Of a stretch of DNA of 64,000 bases, positions 1 to 8,618 are shown in pieces. The notes beneath the pieces are model-generated. The model made no database searches and was not told where the DNA came from. It saw only the letters and a program-made list of their open reading frames with translations. Source of the DNA: Leptospira biflexa serovar Patoc strain 'Patoc 1 (Paris)' (GTDB taxonomy: Bacteria; Spirochaetota; Leptospiria; Leptospirales; Leptospiraceae); assembly GCF_000017685.1 (NCBI RefSeq), contig NC_010843.1, forward strand, positions 213,656-277,655, read 5' to 3'. The translations under genes were made by a program, and so were the position numbers. The stretch's first letter is position 1; each line of letters starts with the position of its first letter.

Positions 1-985
1 AATCCAAAACCTGAAACAAACAGAACGTGATGTATCGGAAACACTTGCTCCCAAAGAAGTTCTTGTTCGCCTAACAGCGACTTCACTCAATTATCGTGAT
101 TATTTAATGGTGATTGGGACCTATAACCCAAGGCAAAAACTCCCTCTAATCCCCTGTTCCGATGGAGCGGGAGTTGTGGAAGCCGTAGGATCAGAGGTCT
201 CAGTTTGGAAAAAAGGTGACAGAGTCCTTCCCATCTTTGCCCAAAAGTGGACCGATGGTGCACCCAATATGGACAATCTCCGTTCCACACTTGGTGGCCC
301 AAATGACGGTTGTTTGGCGCATTACGGGACATTTGCAGAGGAAGGCCTTGTGGCCACTCCAAGCCACCTAACAGACAAAGAAGCAGCTACCCTTGGTTGT
401 GCCGGCCTTACGGCTTACAATGCAGTCGTGAATTTTGGAGGGATCGAACCAGGAAGTGACGTACTTTGCCTTGGCACTGGTGGGGTTTCTTTGTTTGCCC
501 TACAATTTGCCAAGATGATGGGAGCTCGTGTCATCATCACTTCTTCCAGCGATGAAAAATTGGAGCGTGCCAAAGCATTAGGTGCTGATGAAACCATCAA
601 CTATAAGACAAAAGCCAATTGGGAACGTGATGTCAGAAAACACACCAAGATGGCAGGAGCCGACCTCATCATTGAAGTCGGTGGCGCTGGCACCATGCCA
701 AAATCCATGATGAGTGTAAAACCATACGGAACAATCGCTCTCATCGGAGTACTTGCTGGTGGTGAATCCAGTTTGTCCCTTTACCCGATTCTCATGCAAG
801 GTGTCAAAGTGCAAGGTGTCATCGTAGGCAGTCGCAGTGACTTTGTCCGCATGAACCGAGCCATCGAGCACAACAAAATGAAGCCAGTTGTGGACAAAGT
901 GTTCGGTTGGTCAGAAGTTCCAGAAGCCTTAGAGTATTTACAAACGGGAAAACATTTTGGGAAAGTGGTGGTGAGTTGGGAATGA
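1..985 (+). CDS. NAD(P)-dependent MDR-family alcohol dehydrogenase / quinone oxidoreductase (5' partial)
   Basis: The reading frame is open from the left edge of the window (frame starting at base 2), so the N-terminus lies outside; a start at the internal ATG at 107 would cut off conserved sequence such as [11 protein letters not shown]. The visible part has the MDR-family pattern: an [14 protein letters not shown] segment (GroES-like substrate domain), a GDRV motif, then a Rossmann fold with [15 protein letters not shown] followed by GADETINYK, as in zinc-type and quinone oxidoreductases of COG0604. The product is probably a cytosolic NAD(P)-linked dehydrogenase or reductase of unknown substrate. 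The catalytic zinc ligands of true alcohol dehydrogenases cannot be judged because the N-terminus is missing. Family assignment is firm and substrate is open. Confidence 0.9.
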   Translation, partial: IQNLKQTERDVSETLAPKEVLVRLTATSLNYRDYLMVIGTYNPRQKLPLIPCSDGAGVVEAVGSEVSVWKKGDRVLPIFAQKWTDGAPNMDNLRSTLGGPNDGCLAHYGTFAEEGLVATPSHLTDKEAATLGCAGLTAYNAVVNFGGIEPGSDVLCLGTGGVSLFALQFAKMMGARVIITSSSDEKLERAKALGADETINYKTKANWERDVRKHTKMAGADLIIEVGGAGTMPKSMMSVKPYGTIALIGVLAGGESSLSLYPILMQGVKVQGVIVGSRSDFVRMNRAIEHNKMKPVVDKVFGWSEVPEALEYLQTGKHFGKVVVSWE

Positions 986-1059
986 AGGAGGAGCACCTGT
1001 TTTTAGTGGCGAGCGCCAAGGTTTGTTTACCTCGCCAGAGCAGAGCAATCGTTTGATAA

Positions 1060-1359
1060 AAAATCCTTAATTTTCAGAAAATTCAACAAATTGGCATTTT
1101 AAAAAACTTATACAATTCAGTTATCATTACTGATACCGTAAAAACTGAATTTGGCGAAAGTATTCCTGATTTTATAAAAATCAAAAACCCTTCCCAAGAA
1201 TTTTCTGTTAAGTCTCTTGAGCAAATCTTAGATAAAGGGGAAGCATCAACGATTGCTTTGGCATTAAAATCTGAGAAGGATTCCATTCCAAATACATCTC
1301 TCTTCACCCATCCCCGTCCAATCCCTGGAAAGATTGAACTGCAAATCGTTAGCGATTAG
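1060..1359 (+). pseudogene. Remnant of a PIN-domain (DUF3368-type) toxin-like gene
   Basis: A start-less open frame lies between a stop at 1057-1059 and the stop at 1357-1359. It translates to IGILKNLYNSVIITDTVKTEF, then IPDFI, then LDKGEASTIALAL. These match the conserved blocks of DUF3368 PIN nucleases: the LLKKLYGEVIIP strand, the LPDWI block and the LDxGEAEAIALA helix with its acidic residues. The N-terminal D-x-SPLI strand with the first catalytic Asp is absent, and the segment after the ALAL helix (positions 1270-1356) no longer resembles the family. I read it as a truncated and scrambled toxin gene with no antitoxin partner visible. It overlaps the 3' end of the convergent YdcF-like gene by a few bases. 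Confidence 0.65.
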
Positions 1360-2017
1360 GGACCAAATGCAAATTGTATCCTTTCGAAATTAAAAACTGA
1401 TAGGCAGCAGAAATTTCCTCTGGAATGAACGTTTCTTCTTGGAAACCTAATTTTGGATATGCGATGACACGGCCAAGATCACCCACAATTTCATTGATGA
1501 TCATAAAAAGATTGATTTTTGAATGTGGAGATTCCAATAAACTATAATTAGGTGATGTTATTAAAAAATTTGGTCTAGGCCATTGTTTTTGAAGAGCCAA
1601 TTGGATTCGGAGCGTCATGGAAGGTTTTTGGACTGCAATGATGGAGTCACATTGAAATCCCAAATCAAAAAGTAATTTTTGCGAGAATTGGATATTTTCG
1701 CCCGTATTTGTGGATTGAGGTTCAAGGAAGATAGACTCTTTCGGTACACCCCTCTCCATTGCGCAATCTGCAAATGATTCGGCTTCCGAGTTTGGGAACA
1801 CATGTTTTGTGAAAAAATTGAGACCTCCAGAGAACAATATATGGCTCGCAAAATTTTTTTGGTACAATGAAGCCGCATATTCAGCAACTCGGAAATCATG
1901 GCTACAGAGAACAAAAATGAGATCTGCCTTTTCCAGTTTGTCTTTCACACTCAAAAAATCCCAAATCTGCTTCGCGAAATGGAGGTGTTCATCGGGGATG
2001 TTCTTATCTAACTTCAT
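1349..2017 (-). CDS. YdcF/ElyC-type DUF218 domain protein
   Basis: This 222-residue protein has the DUF218 core: a KADLIFVLCSHDFRVAEYAASLY segment near residues 30-50, a HILFSGG strand near 80, and an acidic EPQSTNTGENIQFS block near 125 that matches the family signature ExxSxnTxeNa. DUF218 proteins such as YdcF bind S-adenosylmethionine, and membrane-anchored relatives (ElyC, SanA) affect envelope metabolism. This one has no signal peptide or membrane segment, so it resembles the soluble YdcF type. An AGGTAAGG sequence just upstream is a plausible ribosome site for the ATG at 2017. A ten-codon ORF (MKHLVIFDFR) ends just before the start and could be a leader or a relic. Confidence 0.85.
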   Translation of the reverse strand: MKLDKNIPDEHLHFAKQIWDFLSVKDKLEKADLIFVLCSHDFRVAEYAASLYQKNFASHILFSGGLNFFTKHVFPNSEAESFADCAMERGVPKESIFLEPQSTNTGENIQFSQKLLFDLGFQCDSIIAVQKPSMTLRIQLALQKQWPRPNFLITSPNYSLLESPHSKINLFMIINEIVGDLGRVIAYPKLGFQEETFIPEEISAAYQFLISKGYNLHLVPNR

Positions 2018-2319
2018 ACCTTACCTGAAATCAAAAATGACTAAATGTTTCATCGGCAATTTCCTAAATGAAAATTTTGACCGTTTGCACAACTTACCAA
2101 ACTGAAGTCAAAAATCGATATACTTAGTAAGAGAAAATATCTGCTTTGCGAAATCACTTTACCTCTACCAAGTTTAAAAAAGAATTCTCTATGGTTGGAA
2201 ACTAAAGGATTCATTTCAGAGGATCATTAAACGTTTTTGCACCAATTGGTGGTATTATAAATTTTATGAATATTGGAGAAACGTCGAAAACGATTTTTCT
2301 TCAGTGTTATCATTAGAAT
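2018..2319. other. Intergenic region with a 12-bp palindrome
   Basis: I find no supportable gene here. The sequence CACCAATTGGTG at 2240-2251 is a perfect palindrome followed directly by an AT-rich TATTATAAAT stretch. A minus-strand operator/promoter for the YdcF-like gene, or a site for something unseen, is possible but unproven. Confidence 0.4.
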
Positions 2320-2559
2320 CTACTTCCAACCCGGTAACCATTGGGCATTATCTTTTAAGTTTTCCCAAGGAATCATTTTTGATTTTTTCGTGAGGATGGC
2401 TTCGATTGTCACCTGATCGAGCGTATCGGTTGACCCTTCCTGCCAATGGACTTTGGTCACGATAAAGTGTTTTTCTCTATCTAAAATGTTTACCGATGTC
2501 CATTTTGAGAGTAACAGTTTTTTCGGATTGATTTTATTTTTCAAAGAAGAAGGTTTCAT
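2320..2559 (-). CDS. TIGR02450-family small Trp-rich protein
   Basis: The 79-residue protein contains NKINPKKLLLSKWTSV near residues 8-23, then EKHFIVTKV, and near the C-terminus a W-rich tail (IPWENLKDNAQWLPGW). This is the pattern of the short tryptophan-rich TIGR02450/DUF2389 family found across proteobacteria and spirochaetes, whose function is unknown. Length matches the family. No signal peptide is present, so it should be cytosolic. It stands alone with AT-rich DNA on both sides, and I see no convincing Shine-Dalgarno sequence before the ATG. Confidence 0.85.
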   Translation of the reverse strand: MKPSSLKNKINPKKLLLSKWTSVNILDREKHFIVTKVHWQEGSTDTLDQVTIEAILTKKSKMIPWENLKDNAQWLPGWK

Positions 2560-2754
2560 TTTCAGTGTATCAATTCAGTGGAATCCTATGGTTGTATCCA
2601 TTTTTTTATCTTTAGCCAAACAACGAGAGTCCTTGTCAATTTCGAACAAAACAAATGCCTATCGATCGGCGCCTTCTATTCCCTTTCCCTAATGCGAAAC
2701 ATACGATACAAGTCTCTCAAGTATTTTCTGACTCTCAATTGAGAAAAACAAACC

Positions 2755-3428
2755 CTATTTGAGAAAACGACTTGTTATATCTTCATTGAATCCAGGTTCT
2801 TGTCCTATGGGAAATCCAATTAATTGACCTGAATCATGTATCTGAAGGATTTTATTTGCTTCTCTTTCTGCCACAATGAACTTCCGCCTGAGTTCCTGGT
2901 CGTCAACAGACTTGAGTGAAGCAATAAATCCTTCTAAATATTTTTTTGATTGTCGGAAACACACTCCAAGATGTTGGTAAGGAGCCTCGGATGGATTATT
3001 ATAAAATTCTTCCAATCTTATCTCTTCCTTAGCGTATTGGATACAATCCTCAAATTGCCCTTCTCCAATGGCACAATTTGACAATGTATTATATGCTGAA
3101 TCATTATCTTTAAATAATTCAATTGCCTTATTTGCATATTTTTTTGTAGTATCTCAATCAAACTGGTGTAACAATTTACCCGACATTGTAGAATATATTT
3201 TTGATAATTCAAACTTAACTTGTTCATTTTTCGGATCTAAATCATACGCTCTTTTCACAAAAAAAGAGCCTTATCAAACTCATTAGACTTTGTATACCCA
3301 ATTGCAACTCGAATGAGCTCATCTGTATCGGAAATCTGATTTGGATCTTCTTTACTACAGAAACTGAAACAATGGATGAATAAAAAGAATAGAAGTAAAT
3401 TCCGAATGAATGCAGGATGAATACCCAA
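2755..3428 (-). pseudogene. Disrupted TPR-repeat lipoprotein gene
   Basis: Joining two frames reconstructs one protein. From a TTG at 3428 comes a lipoprotein signal (RNLLLFFLFIHCFSFC then SKEDPNQ), then an N-terminal repeat with DELIRVAIGYTKSNEFDKAL. A run of seven A (plus strand 3259-3265) breaks the frame; one extra base would restore VKRAYDLDPKNEQVKFELSKIYST. The second frame then meets a TGA at 3154-3156 and continues as KKYANKAIELFKDNDSAYNTLSNCAIGEGQFEDCIQYAKEEI, which is clearly tetratricopeptide-like. Two independent lesions argue for a true pseudogene and against phase variation or a single sequencing error. The intact ancestor would have been an outer-envelope TPR lipoprotein of about 220 residues. 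Confidence 0.75.
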
Positions 3429-3497
3429 ATCCTATTTGCGGTATACTTGAGCGAGGCATTGTGCCGAAGCATAGTGTTAATTCGCTGTTATACGAAG

Positions 3498-4625
3498 TCA
3501 TTCAAGTTTTTTAGATTCTTCCTTTATTTTATATAAAGATTCACTAAAAGCTTTTTTTATTAAAGTTTCATACTCATTTCCTTTACCTAGAATTATTTCA
3601 GAATCGTTCGGGATTTGATAATTTAAGTCTATGACTAGGACTTTACATGATAATGATTCCTCATAAATTGCCTTTTTACCACTCACATTTATTCCAATAA
3701 TTATGTCTGGCTTGAAAGTTGAACAAGCATCGGAAATAGGTGTAGAAGCTGATCGATCAATTCCCGGATCAATTCTAGAATTATTGTTGAGTTTAAAAAT
3801 ATAAGGGTTACTTATGCTACCTGATATCGCATGAGCAAGATTTCCCCGCTTATTTATTATTAAGTCGACTCCTTGGCCATTTTTTTGAAAATGTGAAGTG
3901 GCATATTTAATTGGTAAATCTTCAATCAGCGATTGATTAAAGTAATTATCTAAAAAAGATTCAAAATTATCTAAATTTTTTTCATCTATCGAACGGGCTG
4001 AATTATCTGCAATTAACATACCTCCGGCTATTCCGAGAAATGGATTTATAAATGCTAATGCCAGCCCGCCTAAAAGTCCATTTGATTCAGCTGCCTCATA
4101 CTTCATTTGTGTCATACGTTTGATATAAAGCTCCATCAAGTTACTATATATATATTGATGATCGCCTCTCGGGTATTTTGCATACAGGGATCCTACAAAT
4201 GCCCCCATGCTGTTTCCATAAACACAATTTGGAGATAAATTTAGATAATTTATAGCTTTAAGCGCGCCTAGGTGCGCAATGCCATTAGATCCTCCAACAG
4301 AAAGTACTAAACATATATTCTTGTCTCTAAATTTATCAGCAAATTTTTCGGGCACGAGGAATGCATCAAATACATATCCTTTTGTTCCTGTAGAATCTTC
4401 AATCTTAACATATTGCCCGTACACATCATCTACGAATTCAAATTTATTAGTTTCTTCAATAATGAAGATTTTTTCATTATTATATAATTTTTTTATTACA
4501 GGGCTATTTTTGTTTGGAGATTCACGAACACTTAGGTGAGTAAGAACTGAGACCAAAGCTTCTTCTTTTTTGCAACAAATCAACAATATAGTAAAAAAAC
4601 ATAATAACATTCTTTTTTGTTTCAT
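3498..4625 (-). CDS. Lipoprotein with SH3-like domain and patatin-like phospholipase domain
   Basis: The start is placed at the ATG at 4625 because an AAAGGA site precedes it and a lipoprotein signal (MLLCFFTILLICC, lipidation near Cys17) follows at once; the open frame extends 16 codons further upstream without support. Residues 25-95 form a bacterial SH3-type fold (LSVRESPNKNSPVIKKL, then GYVFDAFL). Residues 105-330 are patatin-like: GGSNGIAHLGAL (oxyanion loop, 111-122), the nucleophile elbow GNSMG (Ser139) and Asp286 in DPG, where most patatins have DGG. It is predicted to be a membrane-anchored lipid acyl hydrolase facing the periplasm or surface. The SH3 part may bind peptidoglycan. The Gly to Pro change beside the catalytic Asp is unusual. 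Confidence 0.85.
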   Translation of the reverse strand: MKQKRMLLCFFTILLICCKKEEALVSVLTHLSVRESPNKNSPVIKKLYNNEKIFIIEETNKFEFVDDVYGQYVKIEDSTGTKGYVFDAFLVPEKFADKFRDKNICLVLSVGGSNGIAHLGALKAINYLNLSPNCVYGNSMGAFVGSLYAKYPRGDHQYIYSNLMELYIKRMTQMKYEAAESNGLLGGLALAFINPFLGIAGGMLIADNSARSIDEKNLDNFESFLDNYFNQSLIEDLPIKYATSHFQKNGQGVDLIINKRGNLAHAISGSISNPYIFKLNNNSRIDPGIDRSASTPISDACSTFKPDIIIGINVSGKKAIYEESLSCKVLVIDLNYQIPNDSEIILGKGNEYETLIKKAFSESLYKIKEESKKLE

Positions 4626-5124
4626 AATATATTCCTTTTTAAATGATTTCGCATAACAATATTCTAATATCATCGCACATAGCTACCACTTTCTTGCCAG
4701 TTAAATGCATTACGCTTATCCCAAAATTCAAGTCGGTTATACTCATCAAGCTTATCTCCGAATTCAAGTCAGTGAATCGCACTGAGCTAAACACCCCTAC
4801 TTCCGCGAGATTTCCAACTTGCAGTTCACTCCCCGCAATGAATCATCCAAATTTTTGAGTTTTCAAACCAATAACGATTCCCCCATCGAACACTTTGTAC
4901 AAATGGTACACAAATATGTGAAATTAAAAACATTTGGATGTACTGATATACGAAATGTATCACATCGATTCCTAAGCACTCTCCTATTTTTGCACTACAA
5001 AGTACAAAATGTCCAATAAATAATAGGTCCTTACCTTTTTTATATTTTATTCTTACAAACTGTACGATTCTTGCATTCGTTTTTGGTATAGGAGAAGGCC
5101 GTAATTGGTCTTTCAAAACGGAAT
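4626..5124. other. Intergenic region with decayed reading frames and a 36-bp-period imperfect repeat
   Basis: There is no gene I can name. Two related units beginning GCTTATC and containing AATTCAAGTC occur at 4714-4736 and 4750-4773. On the minus strand a start-less frame is open from about 4841 to 4651 (SSVRFTDLNSEISL, then MSITDLNFGISV, reflecting the repeat), and a second frame of 96 codons is open at 4826-5116 without a ribosome site. They may be pieces of a decayed gene. I do not call either as coding. Confidence 0.4.
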
Positions 5125-6888
5125 ATGCGAAGATCGATCCATTTATATTTGCTTTTGTTCACACTGTCACTCGGAAGTTTTTTAGAAGCACAGACAACAC
5201 CCCAAGAACCTTCGGGACCCAATCTTTCCCCGAACCCCACAACCGCACCACAGAATACAGCTTCCGTTGTGCCTCCTGTCCAAGATCCAAAACAGGCTCC
5301 CCCGACTTGGTCGGATGGACTCAGTGTAGGAGCACTTGTAAGAGTCCGACCAGAGATGAAGTACAATTTTGATTTCAATCGCAATACCAATGACAATGTC
5401 GATTTCACAGGACAAAAGATCCAATTTTGGATCCAAAAGGAATTCACAAAGGATGTGATTGCAAAAATCACCTTCCAAGACAGCCGCCTTTGGGGGGCCG
5501 AAAAAGGATCCTTAACTGGATTGTCTACTGCCAATGATGGCACAAGGCAAAGCACTGATGTAAGGGAAGCCTATGTCGAAGTGAAAAACAATTTCAATCT
5601 CCCCTTCCACTTCCAAGTAGGCCGCCAAATTATGCGCTATGGAGAGGAACGTTTGGTGGGTTCTCTCGATTGGACCAATGTCGGAAGGAGTTTTGATGGA
5701 TTACGACTGAAGTGGGAAGATAAATATTTTTCTTCTCATGCATTTGTCACATCAGTGAGCGAACGCCACTCTGATATCGCAGGCAACACAACCAATTTCG
5801 GAGTGAAAACCCAATTCAACTCCTACTTAGATTGTCCTTATAATGGCACAAAGGTTTGTACCGCAAAAATTGATGCCAAAAGACAAGAGTTAGGCGACTC
5901 CTACTTCACAGGATTTTATAACACACTGAAACCCTCCGACTACCTTCATATTGATTTGTATTATCTTGGTTTGCAAAAAGAATACCTAAGGACTAACCAA
6001 TCCCTTGTCCTCACCACAGGTGAAGTGGGAAATCCCAATACAAGGGCTGGCAGGTGGGATGTGCTCCATACCTACGGGATGCGACTCACAAACAAAACAC
6101 AAGCGAACAAAAAAGCCTTACAAGCCATTGACTACTCCTTTGAATATGCAGTGCAAACGGGAACCACAGGTAGAAATGTCACACCAAAATGGGATAGTTC
6201 CCAAACCGATGTTAACTTAGTAGACCCACTCAACAATTCCACTTACAAACAAAACCTTTACCGTGAAAAAGAACGTTACAAAACCTATGCATTTGGCGCT
6301 GACATTGGTTATACGATCTCTAAGTTCCGTGTGGGAGTCGCCTATGATGTGGGAAGTGGGGACCCTAATCGTTCCGATGGTTCCGTTGCCTCCTTCCAAA
6401 ATCTATTCCACACCAACCATTTGTTTTATGGAATGGCCGACCAAGTCAGCTGGGTGAACATGAAATCAAAATCAGTAAATCTAAGTTATGCGACTGAATC
6501 CTATGGAAGTTTTCGTATCGACTACTTTGCCATCGAAAAACACAAATTGCAAGATAGTTGGTATGACATTGCAGGAGTTGCGAAGTCAGGTGCGAGTACT
6601 GAATCCTTCTCCAATAACCAATATGACACAAACCAAGTCCTCACAGAAAAAGGAGCAGGTGAAAATCGTCCGGTTTCCTTACTCGGCCGTTCCCTCTTCC
6701 GCGAAGTGGATTTCAAATACAATCTCCCCTACAAAAACATTCTAATCGAAGCAGGTTACAGTATGATCTTTGCAGGGGATGCCATCCAAAACAAAGTGAA
6801 TGACCGCACTGTGAATGCAAATGTGTATTCAAACCAATTTGGAAAAAACGCACAATTTGCCTATCTAATGGTGACAGCACAATTTTAG
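5125..6888 (+). CDS. Alginate-export-family (AlgE-like) outer-membrane beta-barrel protein
   Basis: The 587-residue product has a signal peptide (RRSIHLYLLLFTLSLGSFLEAQ) and a Pro/Thr-rich linker. A beta-barrel domain beginning near residue 70 follows, with alternating hydrophobic strands such as GLSVGALVRVRPEM, IQFWIQKEF and HFQVGRQIMRYGEERLVGS. The last motif (GRQ...YG..RL.G...W) is characteristic of the alginate_exp family of outer-membrane channels. The C-terminus ends in aromatic FAYLMVTAQF, as expected for BAM-dependent insertion. In leptospires such proteins are probably general or sugar-polymer porins; alginate itself need not be the substrate. It is monocistronic, with a strong hairpin 37 bp past the stop. 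Confidence 0.85.
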   Translation: MRRSIHLYLLLFTLSLGSFLEAQTTPQEPSGPNLSPNPTTAPQNTASVVPPVQDPKQAPPTWSDGLSVGALVRVRPEMKYNFDFNRNTNDNVDFTGQKIQFWIQKEFTKDVIAKITFQDSRLWGAEKGSLTGLSTANDGTRQSTDVREAYVEVKNNFNLPFHFQVGRQIMRYGEERLVGSLDWTNVGRSFDGLRLKWEDKYFSSHAFVTSVSERHSDIAGNTTNFGVKTQFNSYLDCPYNGTKVCTAKIDAKRQELGDSYFTGFYNTLKPSDYLHIDLYYLGLQKEYLRTNQSLVLTTGEVGNPNTRAGRWDVLHTYGMRLTNKTQANKKALQAIDYSFEYAVQTGTTGRNVTPKWDSSQTDVNLVDPLNNSTYKQNLYREKERYKTYAFGADIGYTISKFRVGVAYDVGSGDPNRSDGSVASFQNLFHTNHLFYGMADQVSWVNMKSKSVNLSYATESYGSFRIDYFAIEKHKLQDSWYDIAGVAKSGASTESFSNNQYDTNQVLTEKGAGENRPVSLLGRSLFREVDFKYNLPYKNILIEAGYSMIFAGDAIQNKVNDRTVNANVYSNQFGKNAQFAYLMVTAQF

Positions 6889-6925
6889 AAATAAATTGTC
6901 TTACGAATACTCGATAGGATCCTGC

Positions 6926-6989
6926 CTTGTTTCGATGCAATTTGAGACAAGGGGGAATTTTCGGTTGTTTCAAATTGCATCGAAACAAG
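6926..6989. terminator. Long hairpin: 25-bp stem, 14-nt loop, downstream of the porin gene
   Basis: The arm at 6926-6950 (starting CTTGTTTCGATGCAATTTGA) pairs with 6965-6989 over 25 bases with a single G-T wobble position; the loop is 6951-6964. It begins 37 bp after the porin stop codon. There is no U-tract on the plus strand just after it, so it may be a 3'-end stability structure, a bidirectional terminator or a small inverted-repeat element. Confidence 0.7.
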
Positions 6990-7429
6990 ATACAATGAAC
7001 TTACTTAGGCCACTGTCATATCCGATTTCAAAGAATTTTTACTTTTTTTATTTTTTTTTGCGCCTCGCATCTGTTAGTGGATTGTCATTCTATCCAAACA
7101 CGACCGCGCTTTCCGCTGCAATCTTTGCTTCGCAAAGGATTTCCCCAAGGAAAGCAAATTCATCGTTTCAAACTTGTATCAGAGATTCAGGTTATCATAT
7201 AAAACAAAGCGCAAATTATGTTGGATTCGTTTCACTCATCCACCAAGTCAAACCGACGGTTTGTTTGTATCCTCTCTCCTATAGTCGCTTGCGGATTTTT
7301 CGCTGGCGCGGGAATTGATTCCATATTCCAAAAGGATCTTCTTATTTTGGTAAGGATAGTTGAATTCTAATAAAACCAAAATCCATGGTTTTATCTTTCC
7401 CATCTCACGATCAACTTTCTTCAGAATGA
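6990..7429. other. Intergenic region between the porin and ankyrin genes
   Basis: This stretch contains a T-rich run near 7040-7060, repeat copy 1 at 7061-7126, and no gene that I can support. A 61-codon minus-strand frame (7248-7433) starts with an ATGA overlap at the ankyrin stop codon, but its second half is translated repeat-type DNA, so I treat it as noncoding. Confidence 0.45.
7061..7126 (+). repeat. 66-bp dispersed repeat, copy 1 (flanks ankyrin gene)
   Basis: This copy shares a 34-bp identical core (7074-7107, beginning TTAGTGGATTGTCATTC) with the copy at 8389-8454, with further similarity on both sides (CGCC at the left end, CAATCTTT at the right end). Both copies have the same orientation and bracket the ankyrin gene. 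Confidence 0.85.
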
Positions 7430-8308
7430 TCATGGAACTTTATCCGGTTTCACATGTTTGTATTCAATTCCCTTTTCTTTGAGAAAGGCAACGATCTTAT
7501 TAAAGTTCCATTCATCAAAACGAGGAGTATTTCTTGATCTTTCCTTAATTTGCAATCTTTCCTGAATCAATTTAGCTTCATATACCCTCGGGTATAACTC
7601 CATACTCAAGTCGAAACCATTTTTTAATAAAAACAATGTGATATAAAGATGATGATGTGTCATTGACTCAGCCACAGCGCGACCATGCCCAAAATTGACA
7701 TTCGCACCTCTTGCCACGAGCATCTCTACACTTTTGAAATGTCCATTCTTCGCAGCAACACTCAAGGCTGATTCTGGCGGATGATTTTCATCTAACAAAC
7801 TCTCATCATAGATTGCCTTAGCATTGGGATCTCCACCATGATCGAGGAGTAATTTCAACATGGCAGGACTTTGGCGAGCTGCATAAATCATAGGAGACTC
7901 AGGGTTTAAAACTGACTTAAAATTTGGATTAGCACCATGTTTTAGAAGGGGAAGTATCGCCCCTTCTCGGTCCCAAACAATTGCCAAACTTAATAATGGG
8001 ATTCCAACATCATTGGGAATGTTCAAATCAACCTTTTTCTCGGAAAGAAAAGTTTGTAATTGGTTCTCATCATAAAGATAAATTGCCCTTGCCATTTCCC
8101 ATTGCGGTGTATTTTGGAATTTTCGTGGATCAAAGTGCCTTAGTTGTTTTTTATCAACTTCTTTGTCTAAGAGATTTGATTCTGTTAGTTTTAAATAATA
8201 AGACTTAGTCTGTGTCCAAATACAACCAATCATCAACAAAGGAAACAGAGCCATGAACAAACGTAATTTGGTTCTGTTAAAAATGGTTTTTGATTCAAAT
8301 TCATTCAT
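7430..8308 (-). CDS. Ankyrin-repeat lipoprotein or membrane-anchored protein
   Basis: The protein has 292 residues. The N-terminus has a hydrophobic stretch ending in cysteine (LRLFMALFPLLMIGC near residues 17-29), a likely lipoprotein signal or anchor. From about residue 95 it carries four to five ankyrin units: GIPLLSLAIVWDREGAILPLLKHGANPN, SPMIYAARQSPAMLKLLLDHGGDPN, and SALSVAAKNGHFKSVEMLVARGANVN are clear, and later ones are weaker. It is predicted to be a protein-binding scaffold in the periplasm. It lies between two copies of a dispersed repeat and just downstream of two broken toxin/lipoprotein pairs; ankyrin proteins are known as immunity proteins in polymorphic toxin loci, so that role is possible but inferred. 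Confidence 0.85.
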   Translation of the reverse strand: MNEFESKTIFNRTKLRLFMALFPLLMIGCIWTQTKSYYLKLTESNLLDKEVDKKQLRHFDPRKFQNTPQWEMARAIYLYDENQLQTFLSEKKVDLNIPNDVGIPLLSLAIVWDREGAILPLLKHGANPNFKSVLNPESPMIYAARQSPAMLKLLLDHGGDPNAKAIYDESLLDENHPPESALSVAAKNGHFKSVEMLVARGANVNFGHGRAVAESMTHHHLYITLFLLKNGFDLSMELYPRVYEAKLIQERLQIKERSRNTPRFDEWNFNKIVAFLKEKGIEYKHVKPDKVP

Positions 8309-8618
8309 CTCTAGTGGTTCCTATCTTGTTATCCATACATCTCATAAATTGATTGTCAAGTGTTTGAACCAATTTGGATTCGCTTTAGCGCCACGTATCA
8401 CTTAGTGGATTGTCATTCTATCCAAACACGACCGCTCTATCCGCTCCAATCTTTCCGAAATCATATTTATCCATGAACCACTAATTTTTATTGTACCCTC
8501 TGGTTAGAACAAAAATCAGTGACTCCAGTTAGGATTTGTTCTCTAATCTAGATTTGGCGTGACTAAACAAAATAACATAAACAATATTCTTAATTTGGTT
8601 TTCAATTTATCGCATTTA
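8309..8618. other. Intergenic region carrying repeat copy 2
   Basis: It holds the second 66-bp repeat copy (8389-8454). A short CCACTAA at 8478-8484 is the inverse complement of the TTAGTGG in the repeat core and could pair with it. I see no gene. Confidence 0.45.
8389..8454 (+). repeat. 66-bp dispersed repeat, copy 2
   Basis: The core at 8402-8435 is identical to 7074-7107. A short inverted pair CCAC (8391-8394) and GTGG (8405-8408) at the left side could form a small hairpin. Direct-repeat flanking of a single gene is what a captured or mobile cassette would show, but no integrase is in the window. Confidence 0.85.

Noticed and set aside
2453..2692. 79-codon plus-strand frame over the TIGR02450 gene
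   Set aside because: Antisense shadow of a recognised family member.
4714..4773. Short CRISPR-like repeat pair
   Set aside because: Only two imperfect units with a 36-bp period and no array; not CRISPR.
4826..5116. 96-codon minus-strand frame before the porin gene
   Set aside because: No recognisable family, no Shine-Dalgarno sequence, and it crosses the porin promoter region; kept only as intergenic description.
7248..7433. 61-codon minus-strand frame coupled by ATGA to the ankyrin gene
   Set aside because: The second half is translated repeat-flanking DNA, there is no domain, and coupling overlap alone is weak evidence.
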